Below the pieces are notes generated by a model. The model worked only from the letters and a program-made list of their open reading frames with translations, ran no database searches and was not told the origin of the DNA. The position numbers and the translations under genes were made by a program. Source: Saccoglossus kowalevskii (lineage: Eukaryota > Hemichordata > Enteropneusta > Harrimaniidae). From it: a stretch of DNA of 53,248 nt. Shown one piece after another: positions 22,301 through 31,974 of this stretch. How positions within the stretch are numbered: position 1 is the stretch's first letter; each line of letters begins with the position of its first letter. The DNA lies in NCBI RefSeq assembly GCF_000003605.2, contig NW_003140814.1, positions 1,015,922-1,069,169 on the forward strand, given 5' to 3'.

Positions 22301-22369
22301 TGTCATGCATACGAGATGCCAACAATTTTGACTATGGTGCCTAGCGTTCGATCCATCCACCAAGTGACA
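22301..22369 (-). repeat. 5' LTR remnant (69 bp)
   Basis: Starts at TGTCATGCATACGAGATGCC (plus), identical to the outer edge of the 3' LTR, and stays alignable for about 60 bases. It then jumps to TGACA followed by the GTTAC duplication. Most of the promoter-bearing LTR is therefore missing from this copy, which alone would silence the element. Confidence 0.7.
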
Positions 22370-22374
22370 GTTAC
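22370..22374. repeat. Target site duplication GTTAC, right copy
   Basis: Exact match to 16804-16808. Confidence 0.75.
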
Positions 22375-22900
22375 ACACCTTCTTTATTTTGTTCATACCA
22401 GGTAAGTCTTCTTACTAGTGACTTTGTACATTGAACCAGGAACCATTTCCTTTATAGTTCGTAATGAAGACGCAATGATATTTTATTTTGAATTCAAGTG
22501 TTCGTTTCCACTATTTGTTACAAGCATGTTAAGATCGAGAAGATGCTGCTCTAAGTCTGCGTCAATGCAATAAATGAACTCAAACAAACCATATTTAATA
22601 GTGAAGGTAGTATGCTGTTGGCTTTGTAGAGAACGTCTATTTTTTTAAAACAATATTAACACTGCTAATACACACATGGTATCCATGTTCAGTTTCTGGT
22701 GTAGACCTTCGATTACGAATATGGCGGGTGTCACATGTGAGACATGTGAGAATGTTCTGCTCACTATTTACGAATACCTGGTAGCACATCATATAATACC
22801 ATGAGGTCCATGTTACTTAGTTGTGGCGTTGAACGACTTTGCTCCAACTCGACTATGTCATTTTGACGTTAGACAAACCCCTCATCGCCTGAGGGTATGG
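22375..22900. other. Intergenic, no gene recognised
   Basis: No coding potential. A YY1-like AATATGGCGGG is near 22718-22728 with no visible gene beside it. Confidence 0.5.
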
Positions 22901-23037
22901 TTAACGTTCGGTGATCGTCGCGCTGCCCAGTTTCAGTTTGTACTCGATCGATCTGCGCAACAGTCAAAGTCGCCATCTTTGTTTATTGACCCCCATATTT
23001 CTCGCGCATGCGTGGCGCGACGACTACCGCCCTTTAA
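22901..23037. mobile_element. MITE with TTAA ends (copy 2)
   Basis: 137 bp between TTAA at 22901-22904 and TTAA at 23034-23037. The left end is TTAACGTTCGGTGATCGTCG and the right end, read inward, TTAAAGGGCGGTAGTCGTCG. It belongs to the same family as 3809-3940 but in the opposite orientation: the shared TTGTTTATT lies at the same distance from the same end. It is GC-richer than its flanks and has no coding content. Confidence 0.78.
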
Positions 23038-24787
23038 CGGAGAAGGTGTATGAAACGTGTGTATTTCCATCTAGGTCACTAGCAGCTGCAGCTTTAATTG
23101 TGCTTGTGTAGCGAGACGTCCCCTACTGTATTATTTGCTATATTTTTAATGACTCACAATTTTATCAAACAACCCGAATGAATATAATTCTTATGAAATA
23201 TGTTATCAGAGCAAACATCAAGCTAACTTGCCCCGGTAAATTGCGCCCGTCCTCTAATAGAAAACCTAGTAGGCGTCGGCGATGGCGCAACTCGCACGAT
23301 CATGCCATGCTGGACGTTAACACTAGATTTCGTGACAGCGACGAAAATAATCAAAAGTTCGTGCTAAACGTTGACAATTTAAATAAGTATATGATATATC
23401 ACCCAGGATTTTATAATTTATTGTTGAATTGTATTTGTAAATTGTAATTGGATGCGTGATTTACTTCACACATAAATAGTGAGATATCGTTGTGAACAAT
23501 TACGAAACCACGTTACTTTCGTTATAGGTTCATGTCCCTAATTTGGCTCGCTAAATAACAATAGCCAATGTTACCAATGCATCCCAGAAACTGTAAATAT
23601 ATAGACTGCTCCAAAAATACACCTATTCCTTAATTGCATGCAAATAAATTGACGTTAATAGGTGTTGACGAAAGGCGAGCATTTATGCAAATGTTTTGAA
23701 TACGAACTCACTAATTACGATTACCGTAAATTATTCCTCTTATTCAAGGTAGCGACGGAGAAAAACGAAAAATATACAATTTAAACAAATCCATGATTAT
23801 GTAACATTATATTGAATATTTATCGATACATCTAGTGCGTAATTTTAGTTTATTTTCTAAAACCCAGTAGTGGTAAACATTTTACATTACATTGACGAGG
23901 TGACGGACTAATGACAAGGAATTTAATTGACATGCTGCCCTTATATAAACGAGTTGCGACATTTTGTTCAGCAATTATATAAAACATCACTTTCATAAAC
24001 ACAAAATATATTCGAATGATGCTGTTTTACCTAAAAAAGGTGATAGATTAAAAAATAGATGTCCTACTCTCAATTTCCCGGCTATATTATTTTTAGAGCA
24101 CTGGAGAGGGTATCCTTTAGACAAACACACCTACACTGTGATTGTCCGTAGTTTACAAATCTAGCTCATTTTAGGAGTCATTTTTATTTTTTTTACAATT
24201 AATTTTCAATTTTTTATTTGCAATTTCAACGTTTGAAAGTGTTTACGTTTGTCAGAGGATGGTTGCACACACATTTGCAAAGTGGAAGATAAACTTTAAC
24301 ATTCAGTGACATTGCTCAGTTTTGTCCGTTTCTTGAAAACATTTTATCGCTTTTTCACGCCATTACAACCTACGTAGATCGGATACTAGTTATATTTATA
24401 AAGTATGATCGCTGTATATTTGATAATAAATCCAAATACAAAGAATCATTTTATTGCATTTTATTTCCAAACTATCGTGACGGTTGAAAATGTCGTCTTT
24501 CAACAATTTTCTTCACGCTAACACCTTTGAATGCACACATTACGTAATCTATTCACCGCAAAAAGGGTTAAAAAGTGACCAAACAATGATGTCTCATAAA
24601 TGGTTTTATGAACCACAAGATCACGGACACGTCCATGAATTTTAAGTGAACCTGCAATGTTTTACAGAATAAAGATTTTCAACTGTAAGTAAAAAACAAA
24701 ACAAAAAAATAACCGTCACGAGTATCGGCCAATACCCCGTAGAAATGACTTGTTGAGGTTCATCAATTCATAGACCTTCTAAGGTTA
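23038..24787. other. Intergenic, no gene recognised
   Basis: AT-rich with small ORFs lacking any recognisable domain. Confidence 0.5.
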
Positions 24788-25450
24788 TGTCATGAATTAG
24801 TTTTCGCGTATCTGTTGACCGACTTAATTAGCTGATTATTAGCGAATTGCTGTGTTATGTCTGTCATCGTTTAGGCCTATTTGAAGTTTTGGACGGAACT
24901 TGGCTCAGTGATTTGGAACTAATTAAGAGATAACCGTCGCTATTCGGACTACTAATTCTGACAGTTAGTATCCGTAGTTATTAATGTAGTGAACGATTAA
25001 TCAAAAGATATGACGTATTCAGTACTTAGTGTGATTGGCTTTATGATTGAAGGTTACGCCCTAGAGTCTTTTTACTGCATTGTAATTGGTTAGAGTTTTG
25101 AAAATGAATAAAGTTGTTTTAGTTGGTCTTGGGGAGTACAGCACGATAGACGCAGTCTAAGTCCAGTTCTGGAGAGACTTGGGGCGAGCCTTGACGCAGT
25201 CTAAAAGAGTCTTGGGTCAGCCTTGCGATAGTCTTGGAGATTTTTCCCCAGGGCGCTGTGTCTTATAGAGTGCTCGATTGACCGACTAAGACGAGAGCTG
25301 AAGCGTATTTCGTTGTGTGCGTCTTATTTGACTGTAAAGTTAAAGTGACTTTCCCGATCCCGCACCTCAAGGGGACGCGATAGAGAGACGAGACGAGATT
25401 CCCCCCTGACAAGTGTGGAGAACCCAGAGAGAAGAAATTACCCCCTGATA
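24788..25450 (+). mobile_element. Solo LTR, copy A (663 bp)
   Basis: It begins TGTCATGAATTAG and ends CCCCCTGATA, flanked by an exact 4-bp duplication GTTA (24784-24787 and 25451-25454). Over its whole length it is the inverted counterpart of 33623-34259, with scattered substitutions and small indels. It contains AATAAA near 25108 and GC-rich 3' portions, as an LTR would. No internal retrotransposon sequence adjoins it, so the element was probably removed by recombination between its two LTRs. I infer orientation from the TG start. The parent family is unknown. Confidence 0.85.
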
Positions 25451-25454
25451 GTTA

Positions 25455-26217
25455 ACTCAATCTCCTAAGCAAATAAGAACACGAAACGTAGACGATCATA
25501 TATCCCAACTTTTTTGAAAACCTATATATTGCCATGGTTACGCTGTTACAACTGGCGGGGAATGCCTTTATCATATTTCCCCACGTGGCTACCTAAATTA
25601 CTAAATTAGATATTTAAGGGGGACTCATTATATATTTTATCTGTGTGTAACACATTGTTAAACATGTCTTTTTAGCGAATTTCGCGAGAAAACTGTTTTC
25701 CTAATTCAAGATGTCGCTAATGACTTTATTATAAATTCAAAATGGCCAAGGCTTGGGGATTTGTATACAGTAATCCGGAAAATAAAAATCTGAGGCGCTT
25801 CCAATTACACGGTTTTTCTTTGTTTTTATGGAGATGATAACTGCGCATTTGTTTTGGCAGGCGACAGACAAGTATTGTGAAAAGAGGAAATCAACAATGA
25901 CAAGAGATTCGCTAAATCAACATTTCGCTATTACGTCATTTTACCACAATTCGCTAAAATTTCTCGTCGCCTTTTCAACATGTTTTACAATATATTCCGC
26001 TTTCCACTGTGATTATAATCTGTTGGCACCAGGTATATCTTGTTTTCAAGTATATACATGTAGTAGCATGCCTGATTTTTCATTTTTGTTTGGTAATAAA
26101 TCATTCTCAATTCCCCCATTTCATATTTTATTATTAAACACATGTGCTTCTTTCTAATACCTTTACTATTAGAAGCTGAGGCGACCATATATTCCAATAC
26201 GTCATTCCAATCAATCG
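25455..26217. other. Intergenic, no gene recognised
   Basis: The ORF at 25828-26157 has no recognisable domain and AT-rich codons. I do not call it. Confidence 0.45.
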
Positions 26218-26375
26218 CGCCCTCTGACGATCGAGCTCTTTTGTGACGTCAAAATGGCGTAGACAGGTTTAAACAATGTCATTCACATAGACAACTATGT
26301 TAAGTTGTGTGGTCGTTCATTGTTTAAAACATAAGAAATCTCTGAAAAAAAACGCAATTCTAAACTCAGAGGGCG
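26218..26375. mobile_element. Hairpin MITE with CGCCCTCTGA ends
   Basis: 158 bp bounded by CGCCCTCTGA at the left and its exact complement TCAGAGGGCG at the right. Immediately outside, ATCAATCG and TTGATG extend the inversion with one indel. Internal stems (GTTTAAACAATG against CATTGTTTAAAAC) make most of it foldable. It carries a CRE TGACGTCA at 26244-26251. It encodes nothing. Confidence 0.7.
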
Positions 26376-28620
26376 TTGATGTCTGAGTCACTCATATCCA
26401 TTTAGGCCAGCTCAGTGATTTATGACCTATATTCAAGCTACTAGCAGGTCACTGTTTTCGTTAACCGCTTTCCCCCGTTATGATAATATATGCATGACGT
26501 CACACGTGGCATTATATCGTACATAAACATATGATGTTTAAGAAGGCTGCTAGCTATCACACTATAGAAAATGTCAAATGCTCGATTATGTGACATATAA
26601 TCACGTGTTGCAGCGTTGTTCCATTTCCGGTTTGGTGTTTTACCCGGGGCGTTGTCGCATGCTACATTTTGTGGAGTTGATGCCAAGAACGATGGAGTAT
26701 GTTTTATTTTCTTGCGTTCGTCGTAATATCCCACTACAATTATATGAATGGTAAGGTGTGCCGACGTATCTCCATGGAGAGTCGCTGAGTCAACCGTTTT
26801 TTTTTTCTCCGACAACCAACCAAGGTTTTCATTTCTCATCATAAGATAAGATGAGATAAAATAACTTTATTTACATAATTCTTTCTATATAAGATGAACA
26901 TAGTCAAGTAAAAAAAAAGTAGAAGGATAATACACATTAAATTAACATAAAAGTAAGTAACAAAATTAAAGTAACAATTTTATATCATGGATGTAAAAAG
27001 AATCATATCTAGGAAACACGGGAGCAACGAGATTATCATTAGATCTCACAAAATAACGCGAGATCTATTCATAGTCCAACCAACTATTTCGAGATATCGC
27101 GAGAAATAAAAACGGGAGTGAAACAATATTTGATGATGTGAAAAAGTACAGGAAAAGTCAGAAAAAAAAGTTACAATATATTTACCTCTCAAACAGTAGA
27201 TGCACGCCAAATCTGTTCACGCAATGATAAATAATCCTCTAATCAGTACATAATCTGATTAAAATAAGATCCTAATTTGGGTTTGTTTTTTTAAATAATT
27301 TTATTTTATTTTATTTATTATATTTTATTATTTATTTGCTATTTTTTTAAGAGTTTTGGGTAATCTCGAAAGCCAACATGGATTTGACCCAATGCCTATA
27401 CAAATCCCATTCAAATCTCGTATAGGCTACAGCCAATCACAGCTAGCCTTTTATACTGGCCGATGGCGTATTCCTTGGAGAAAATAATTAAGTAACAATT
27501 ACAATGTACAAGAAAATAAGACCGTGGCGCGGGTTTCATTTTGAAAACAATCACCTCAATGAAAGGTTGGCCAGGGAAATGCCCGGAAAGGTGGTTAGAT
27601 ACTCGGACCAAGCTTTCAATCGCCTTTGATAGCTAAAAGTTCATGTTCGGAAAATTTATTTAATTTTTCATTTTACTGATGTGTTCTTCACCATATTTTC
27701 TTGTGAGTTACACAAAACATCGCCAAAAATGTACCATCGCTCTAGCAAATTAGTAAGGTGTGAAAAGCGCAGACTTTTTTTCGCAATTCGGCAAGACTTC
27801 ATCTCCTCATCGGTATTGGTGATAATTTGTTCTGCCATGTAGAAACATTTTCTCGCCAATTTTTGTAATTCTCACCACTTATCAGTAGGAATTTTGATTC
27901 TCGTTTCAAACTGTTTTATTTCGAAATTCCACACCGCCACCGCTTCGAAAAATATCAGTTAATGGCGAGGATGATATCAAGTGTAGATGAGCTGCGAGAT
28001 AGTGTCAGTGGTTCGCTCTAGAATTTTTTTTTTTTTTACAATTCACACTTTTCAGTGTAGCAAAACTCAGCAGGCAATCTTTCTGTACATTATATTTTGC
28101 CCACCAATTCATGTACAATTAATAAAAAATTACTAGTATATTTTTTTATTTGCCAAATAGTTTCCACAACATTTTACAATTTTTGTCATTACGTTGAATA
28201 TTTTTTTCATTTCCACTGGCAGCAAATGTGTACATTTCCTGCTGCATCTTTGCCAGCCAAGGTTCGTGTATTCAGTCATCGCTTCAACTTTTAACTAACT
28301 TAAAAAAAGAAGTAAATCACGGCGTCCATATTGCGATGTGGTCCAAATAAAAAGAAATAATTAATTTCAACTCAATTACTTTAATAAAAAGAGTTATTGT
28401 ACATTATGTCGATACATGTTGATGAATATCTACAGCTACGACTTCAATGCCCTGGACAATTTTTGCCCGAACGTCATCAACAGTATGATGGTGAAAGTAA
28501 TGGTACAGCATTATAACAGTGAATAAGTACTGAGAAATAATTTTAAACTTTCCTAATTGCTGTCGACATAGGAAGTAAAGTAAGCAAATAACACTACGTC
28601 TAATTATAGTAAACACCGTA
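26376..28620. other. Intergenic, no gene recognised
   Basis: A 133-codon minus-strand ORF (26441-26842) shows no recognisable domain and I do not call it. A CRE (26495-26502) overlaps a CACGTG-like site nearby. T-rich and A-rich tracts occur at about 27290-27350 and 28022-28038. Confidence 0.45.
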
Positions 28621-28690
28621 CTGCGTGCGTGACTCGAACCGGCGTTCGCTTACGGCACCTAATCGCCGAGGTTCACGTTACACCCCTTTC
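28621..28690 (-). ncRNA. tRNA-like sequence, possible SINE or tRNA relic
   Basis: On the minus strand GGTTCGAGTCA (28640-28630) nearly matches the RNA polymerase III B box GGTTCGANNCC. It is preceded by a small stem CGGC/GCCG about where an anticodon arm would be. The T-stem does not pair properly and the acceptor stem is not visible, so it is not a working tRNA gene. It may be the head of a tRNA-derived SINE or chance. Confidence 0.3.
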
Positions 28691-29261
28691 ACCCCTTAAT
28701 TACACGAAGAACCGCAGTCAGATGTTGATAAGTCGTTACAATTGGTCAGGCAGTTTGTTTTGAAAGTTACTTCGCCTGTTCAAAATATTGGCAACAACGC
28801 GGTCATTATCAAAGGCGTGATTGACAGGTCAACAACAACAAAATTAAAATGTAGCAAGGCTTGTTCATTTCGATAGACACCATGGCGGCTCGGTACAAAT
28901 AAACTGATTGGCCAATAGATTTAGCATTATTGCTAATTTGCATAACAGAACAAATGTTCCCAGTTCGCTCCCACACATGCGGAAGGTAGGTTGCTAGTTG
29001 TGCCACAGTGAGCCCAGGAACTATAATCAACTGTAGTACGCAGTCTCTAAGAGCGCGGGGGGGGGGTATCGGCTGGTATCGAGTGTAAGAAATAGACAAG
29101 GGATGAAGGCTCCAGCCAGCTCACATTTTTTAAACTCGAAAAAACAGACGAAAAGAATGAAAAATAAAATATAAAAAAAATACCAGGTTGAAGAATATTA
29201 GTTGCTCCTTCAAATTTCGCCAAAGCCTTGCCTACATTTTACCGATATCTGCAGAATAAAT
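28691..29261. other. Non-coding, with promoter-like motifs
   Basis: Holds ACCATGGCGGC near 28880-28890 (YY1-like) and a back-to-back ATTGG/CCAAT near 28906-28914, then a G10 run near 29059-29068. No gene start is recognised, and the minus-strand ORF here has no domain. Confidence 0.4.
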
Positions 29262-29311
29262 NNNNNNNNNNNNNNNNNNNNNNNNNNNNNNNNNNNNNNN
29301 NNNNNNNNNNN
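29262..29311. other. Assembly gap (50 N)
   Basis: Exactly 50 unknown bases, probably a placeholder of arbitrary length. The ORFs that run across it are artefacts. Confidence 1.
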
Positions 29312-29443
29312 GTACATTATATGTACTATGGAAGTGCACGAATCACCCCAATTTACATCACTGAAACTCGGTTACACCAGATGTCTTTCGAAGATTTTGT
29401 TGGGCTAATCACCAGAGAAATCAAATACCTCGGTCTAGCTGCA

Positions 29444-29522
29444 GTTCTGTAGCTCGCTTGGTTTCGCTGTCGGTTATTTTGTTCGTCGTGGTGTTAACGC
29501 GAAACCAGGGAGCTACAGTTCC
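29444..29522. repeat. Inverted repeat, 24-bp arms
   Basis: The left arm (29444-29467, containing CTGTAGCTCGCTTGGTTTCG) is nearly the complement of the right arm (29499-29522, containing CGAAACCAGGGAGCTACAG), with about four mismatches and a 31-base spacer. It is a possible MITE core or structured RNA. Confidence 0.65.
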
Positions 29523-29732
29523 ATCCTATGCGAGTTACCATATTTTACCGACCTGGAATCAGGTCGGGCCGTAACAGCCGTTTTTTTTAATTATTTTCGC
29601 CTCAAGTTTCTACTTTTCTACTGTCGATGGGTCCCGAAACTATTTCATCAATTATTTTGAGGGCGATTGTCCGAAATTGGTCGATTTCACGACGAAAACC
29701 GCGGAAAACTACAGCAAAATCCCCGCGTTTGC

Positions 29733-29762
29733 CGCCATCTTGAATAAGTTATTGTGACGTCA
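29733..29762. promoter_or_regulatory. YY1-type site next to a full CRE
   Basis: GCCGCCATCTTG (29731-29742, complement CAAGATGGCGGC) matches the YY1 consensus, and TGACGTCA follows at 29755-29762. Both occur typically near animal transcription starts. No recognisable first exon is attached. Confidence 0.4.
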
Positions 29763-30369
29763 CAAGGCGTCACAGTTTTCCCATTTCACGCAGTTCTTGC
29801 TGTTCCCACCTGTTGAATAATTCCATCATCCAGTGTTTGGCGTGTTGCACTTGATTTGTTAAGCACCAATGTCTATTTTGAGGTTGAGTTTTGTGACTTC
29901 TACTTCACCATGCTCGTTTGCTTTTCTTTGTGTTGTCTACAATTAGTAAGCTTCCCATTTTGAACACACTGTCTTGACTCAATGGGTGATGCATGTGTTT
30001 TGAACTTCTGCACATTCATGCATAGTGTTTTTTTGTGTGGTATATATGGTATTCTTTACCATAGGCTGGACACTTTTTGGATCATGGCTTATACCACAGT
30101 TTTTTGCTGCAGTGCTGTCTGGGGCCGATGTGCTTGTTGTGTACTTCAATGTGTTTTTTTTTTTCTGTTTTGTCTGATGTCATTTATTTGACTTCATTTC
30201 TTGTTGTCTCTGCTACAGTGCACTTTTCACATACCCTCACTGGAGTTATTTTATCTATCCATTGGAGGGTCAGTTAGTGAGAATATTACTTTCTCACACA
30301 GCATATTGTCTTTCTCGGTGAATTAACACGACCAGCTAGCTTTTGTAGTGATGTGAACTAAGTAATTAT
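29763..30369. other. Non-coding, T-rich
   Basis: T- and TG-rich plus-strand sequence. The ORFs 29982-30277 are Cys/Phe-rich low-complexity readings and not credible genes. Confidence 0.4.
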
Positions 30370-30590
30370 TTCTACACCTTCTTTCCACTATATAGCACGA
30401 CTTTATATTTGGTTTTATTTTCATCTTCATACCATGTGAACTCATTGTAACTTTTGCGAGCATCAGATCGTATGGCGTACAGTAATTTAGCAATTTTAGC
30501 AGCCTTTGGTTTCTTATCTGCTTCCATAACCAATATGAATATTTCAAAGCCTTGCTTGAACCATCTCAATTTTCAGATATATTGCAGGAA
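30370..30590 (-). mobile_element. Gypsy-type gag fragment
   Basis: The minus strand reads F-K-Q-G-F-E-I-F, then K-I-A-K-L-L-Y-A-I-R-S-D-A-R, then Y-N-E-F-T-W. This is the capsid signature of many invertebrate Ty3/gypsy gag proteins (W/F-K-x-x-F-E-I-F ... L-L-x-x-I-G-x-x-A-x-x-x-Y-x-x-F). Only about 65 residues survive and no zinc knuckle or pol follows. It is unlike the gag at 20801-21911, so it belongs to a different family. Confidence 0.6.
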
Positions 30591-31724
30591 AGTCTGATGT
30601 CATTTTGTTCTTTCAGTGGTTTAGTATGTTAGCCTAAAGCAAGACAAAATGGCGTATTTGTGTAAAAAAAGTAAAAATGAACATTGCCTGCCGATGTATT
30701 TTATTGTCCTTGTCCTCAGTGTCTTCAAGACATGCCATACAGTTTTAGCACTTACCCTTTGTTCGAGAAGGACAATTTTAATGCCATCCCAAACTGAATG
30801 ACAGGGGTTTTCTGATGTTCTTTTGTTAATGCGTGGAGTTCTTCGACTCTAGTTAACTTAGCTTGACATTTCGATCTGAAACCATGTGACAGGCGATAGA
30901 AGCATTTAACACACGCAATAAGACCACTACCGTTTTATTACTAACATGGCAGAAGATGTAACAGTGGCAACAACGAGAGTGTGCACAATAACGGAAAAGA
31001 ACTCAAGGGGCTCTGCCCAATGTAAATCAAAGCAAATCAATAATAATAATAAAATAATAATAATGTCTATGTAATGTCTATATAAGAAAAGGCTGTCACA
31101 TGAGAAATAATTCTCTGTGACTAAATAATCATTTCCACAGAATACAAATTGATCAGCTCAGACATTTGACCATGGCCAATCAGGAACTTCGTGCTGTGTT
31201 AGTGTTTTTTTCAGATATTGCATTCCCACAGTTTTCACAATGCAGATTTCTGCATCCATGTGAGACCAATAAATACATTCTTTGGCTTTTCTCAGACATC
31301 TCCTCATACCAGTGTGTGACTAATAAATACCTTGCACAATATCATTGCTGAGTGACTGTAGTACGACTGCATTTGTGTATACCATCTTGTATACTTAATT
31401 CATCATGGAAAATAAAGGAGGTATTCCAAGTAAAAATGCTTACACTCAGGAAATCTAATGTATTACTCTCGTCTTTCTCAGTAGGTAGTGTAATATCATT
31501 GCATCCCGGCTTGGAAAAAGTAAACCTCATACCGTTTTAGTAATATTCTGAAGAACATCTGGTTGTTTAGTGGTTTGGTGGTGGGTTAGGGCTACACCTA
31601 GATTTATTTCAGATGCATCTGTTTGTAAGGTTAGCTCCTCTTCCATGGTATACTATTTTAGACTGTAGCGACTCAATGTTTCACTTCTATAATTTCTTTA
31701 TCATTGACTTTTAACCAACATCAC
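30591..31724. other. Non-coding, no gene recognised
   Basis: An (AAT)n run lies at about 31039-31064. The ORFs are short and unrecognised. It may be leader sequence of the decayed gypsy element whose gag scrap lies next to it. Confidence 0.4.
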
Positions 31725-31974
31725 GCACTGTCGGCTAGTGTTAGATCTTGGTAGAAACATTCTCAGATAATTTACAAATCAAATAAATCTCTGGAATACA
31801 GCTAAATCCGTTGATTATTGTATTCACTTTACTGCTGCCTCTTTGCAAGCACTGTCGGCTAGTGTTAGATCTTGGTAGAAACATTCTCAGATAATTTACA
31901 AATCAAATAAATCTCTGGAATACAGCTAAATCCGTTGATTATTGTATTCACTTTACTGCTGCCTCTTTGCAAGC
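31725..31974. repeat. Perfect tandem duplication, 2 x 124 bp
   Basis: GCACTGTCGGCTAGTG starts at 31725 and again at 31849. By eye the two 124-bp units are identical, and two further bases of the unit follow. It is non-coding. Perfect identity in such an old-looking landscape means a very recent event or an assembly error. Confidence 0.95.

Larger units (their letters stand above)
16809..22369 (-). mobile_element. Gmr1-type Ty3/gypsy LTR retrotransposon, inactive
   Basis: A single 5.56-kb insertion read on the minus strand. In transcription order it has a 5' LTR remnant, tRNA-Pro-type primer site, leader, gag (with zinc knuckle), protease remnant, integrase, reverse transcriptase, RNase H, polypurine tract and 3' LTR, all within a GTTAC duplication. 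Integrase lies before RT, the reverse of ordinary Ty3/gypsy elements and the same as Ty1/copia. This is the defining order of the Gmr1 group. Several frameshifts and changed catalytic residues make it dead. An assembly gap of 356 N falls in the first half of RT. Confidence 0.9.

Noticed and set aside
25828-26157. 109-codon plus-strand ORF
   Set aside because: Phe/Ser/Cys-rich reading of AT-rich DNA with no recognisable family.
26441-26842. 133-codon minus-strand ORF as a gene
   Set aside because: No recognisable domain, no splice or promoter context, and composition like the flanking intergenic DNA. I cannot exclude a lineage-specific protein.
28621-28690. A functional tRNA gene
   Set aside because: The T-stem does not pair and no acceptor stem is visible.
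29202-29452. ORFs across the 50-N gap
   Set aside because: The gap length is probably arbitrary, so the frame across it has no meaning.
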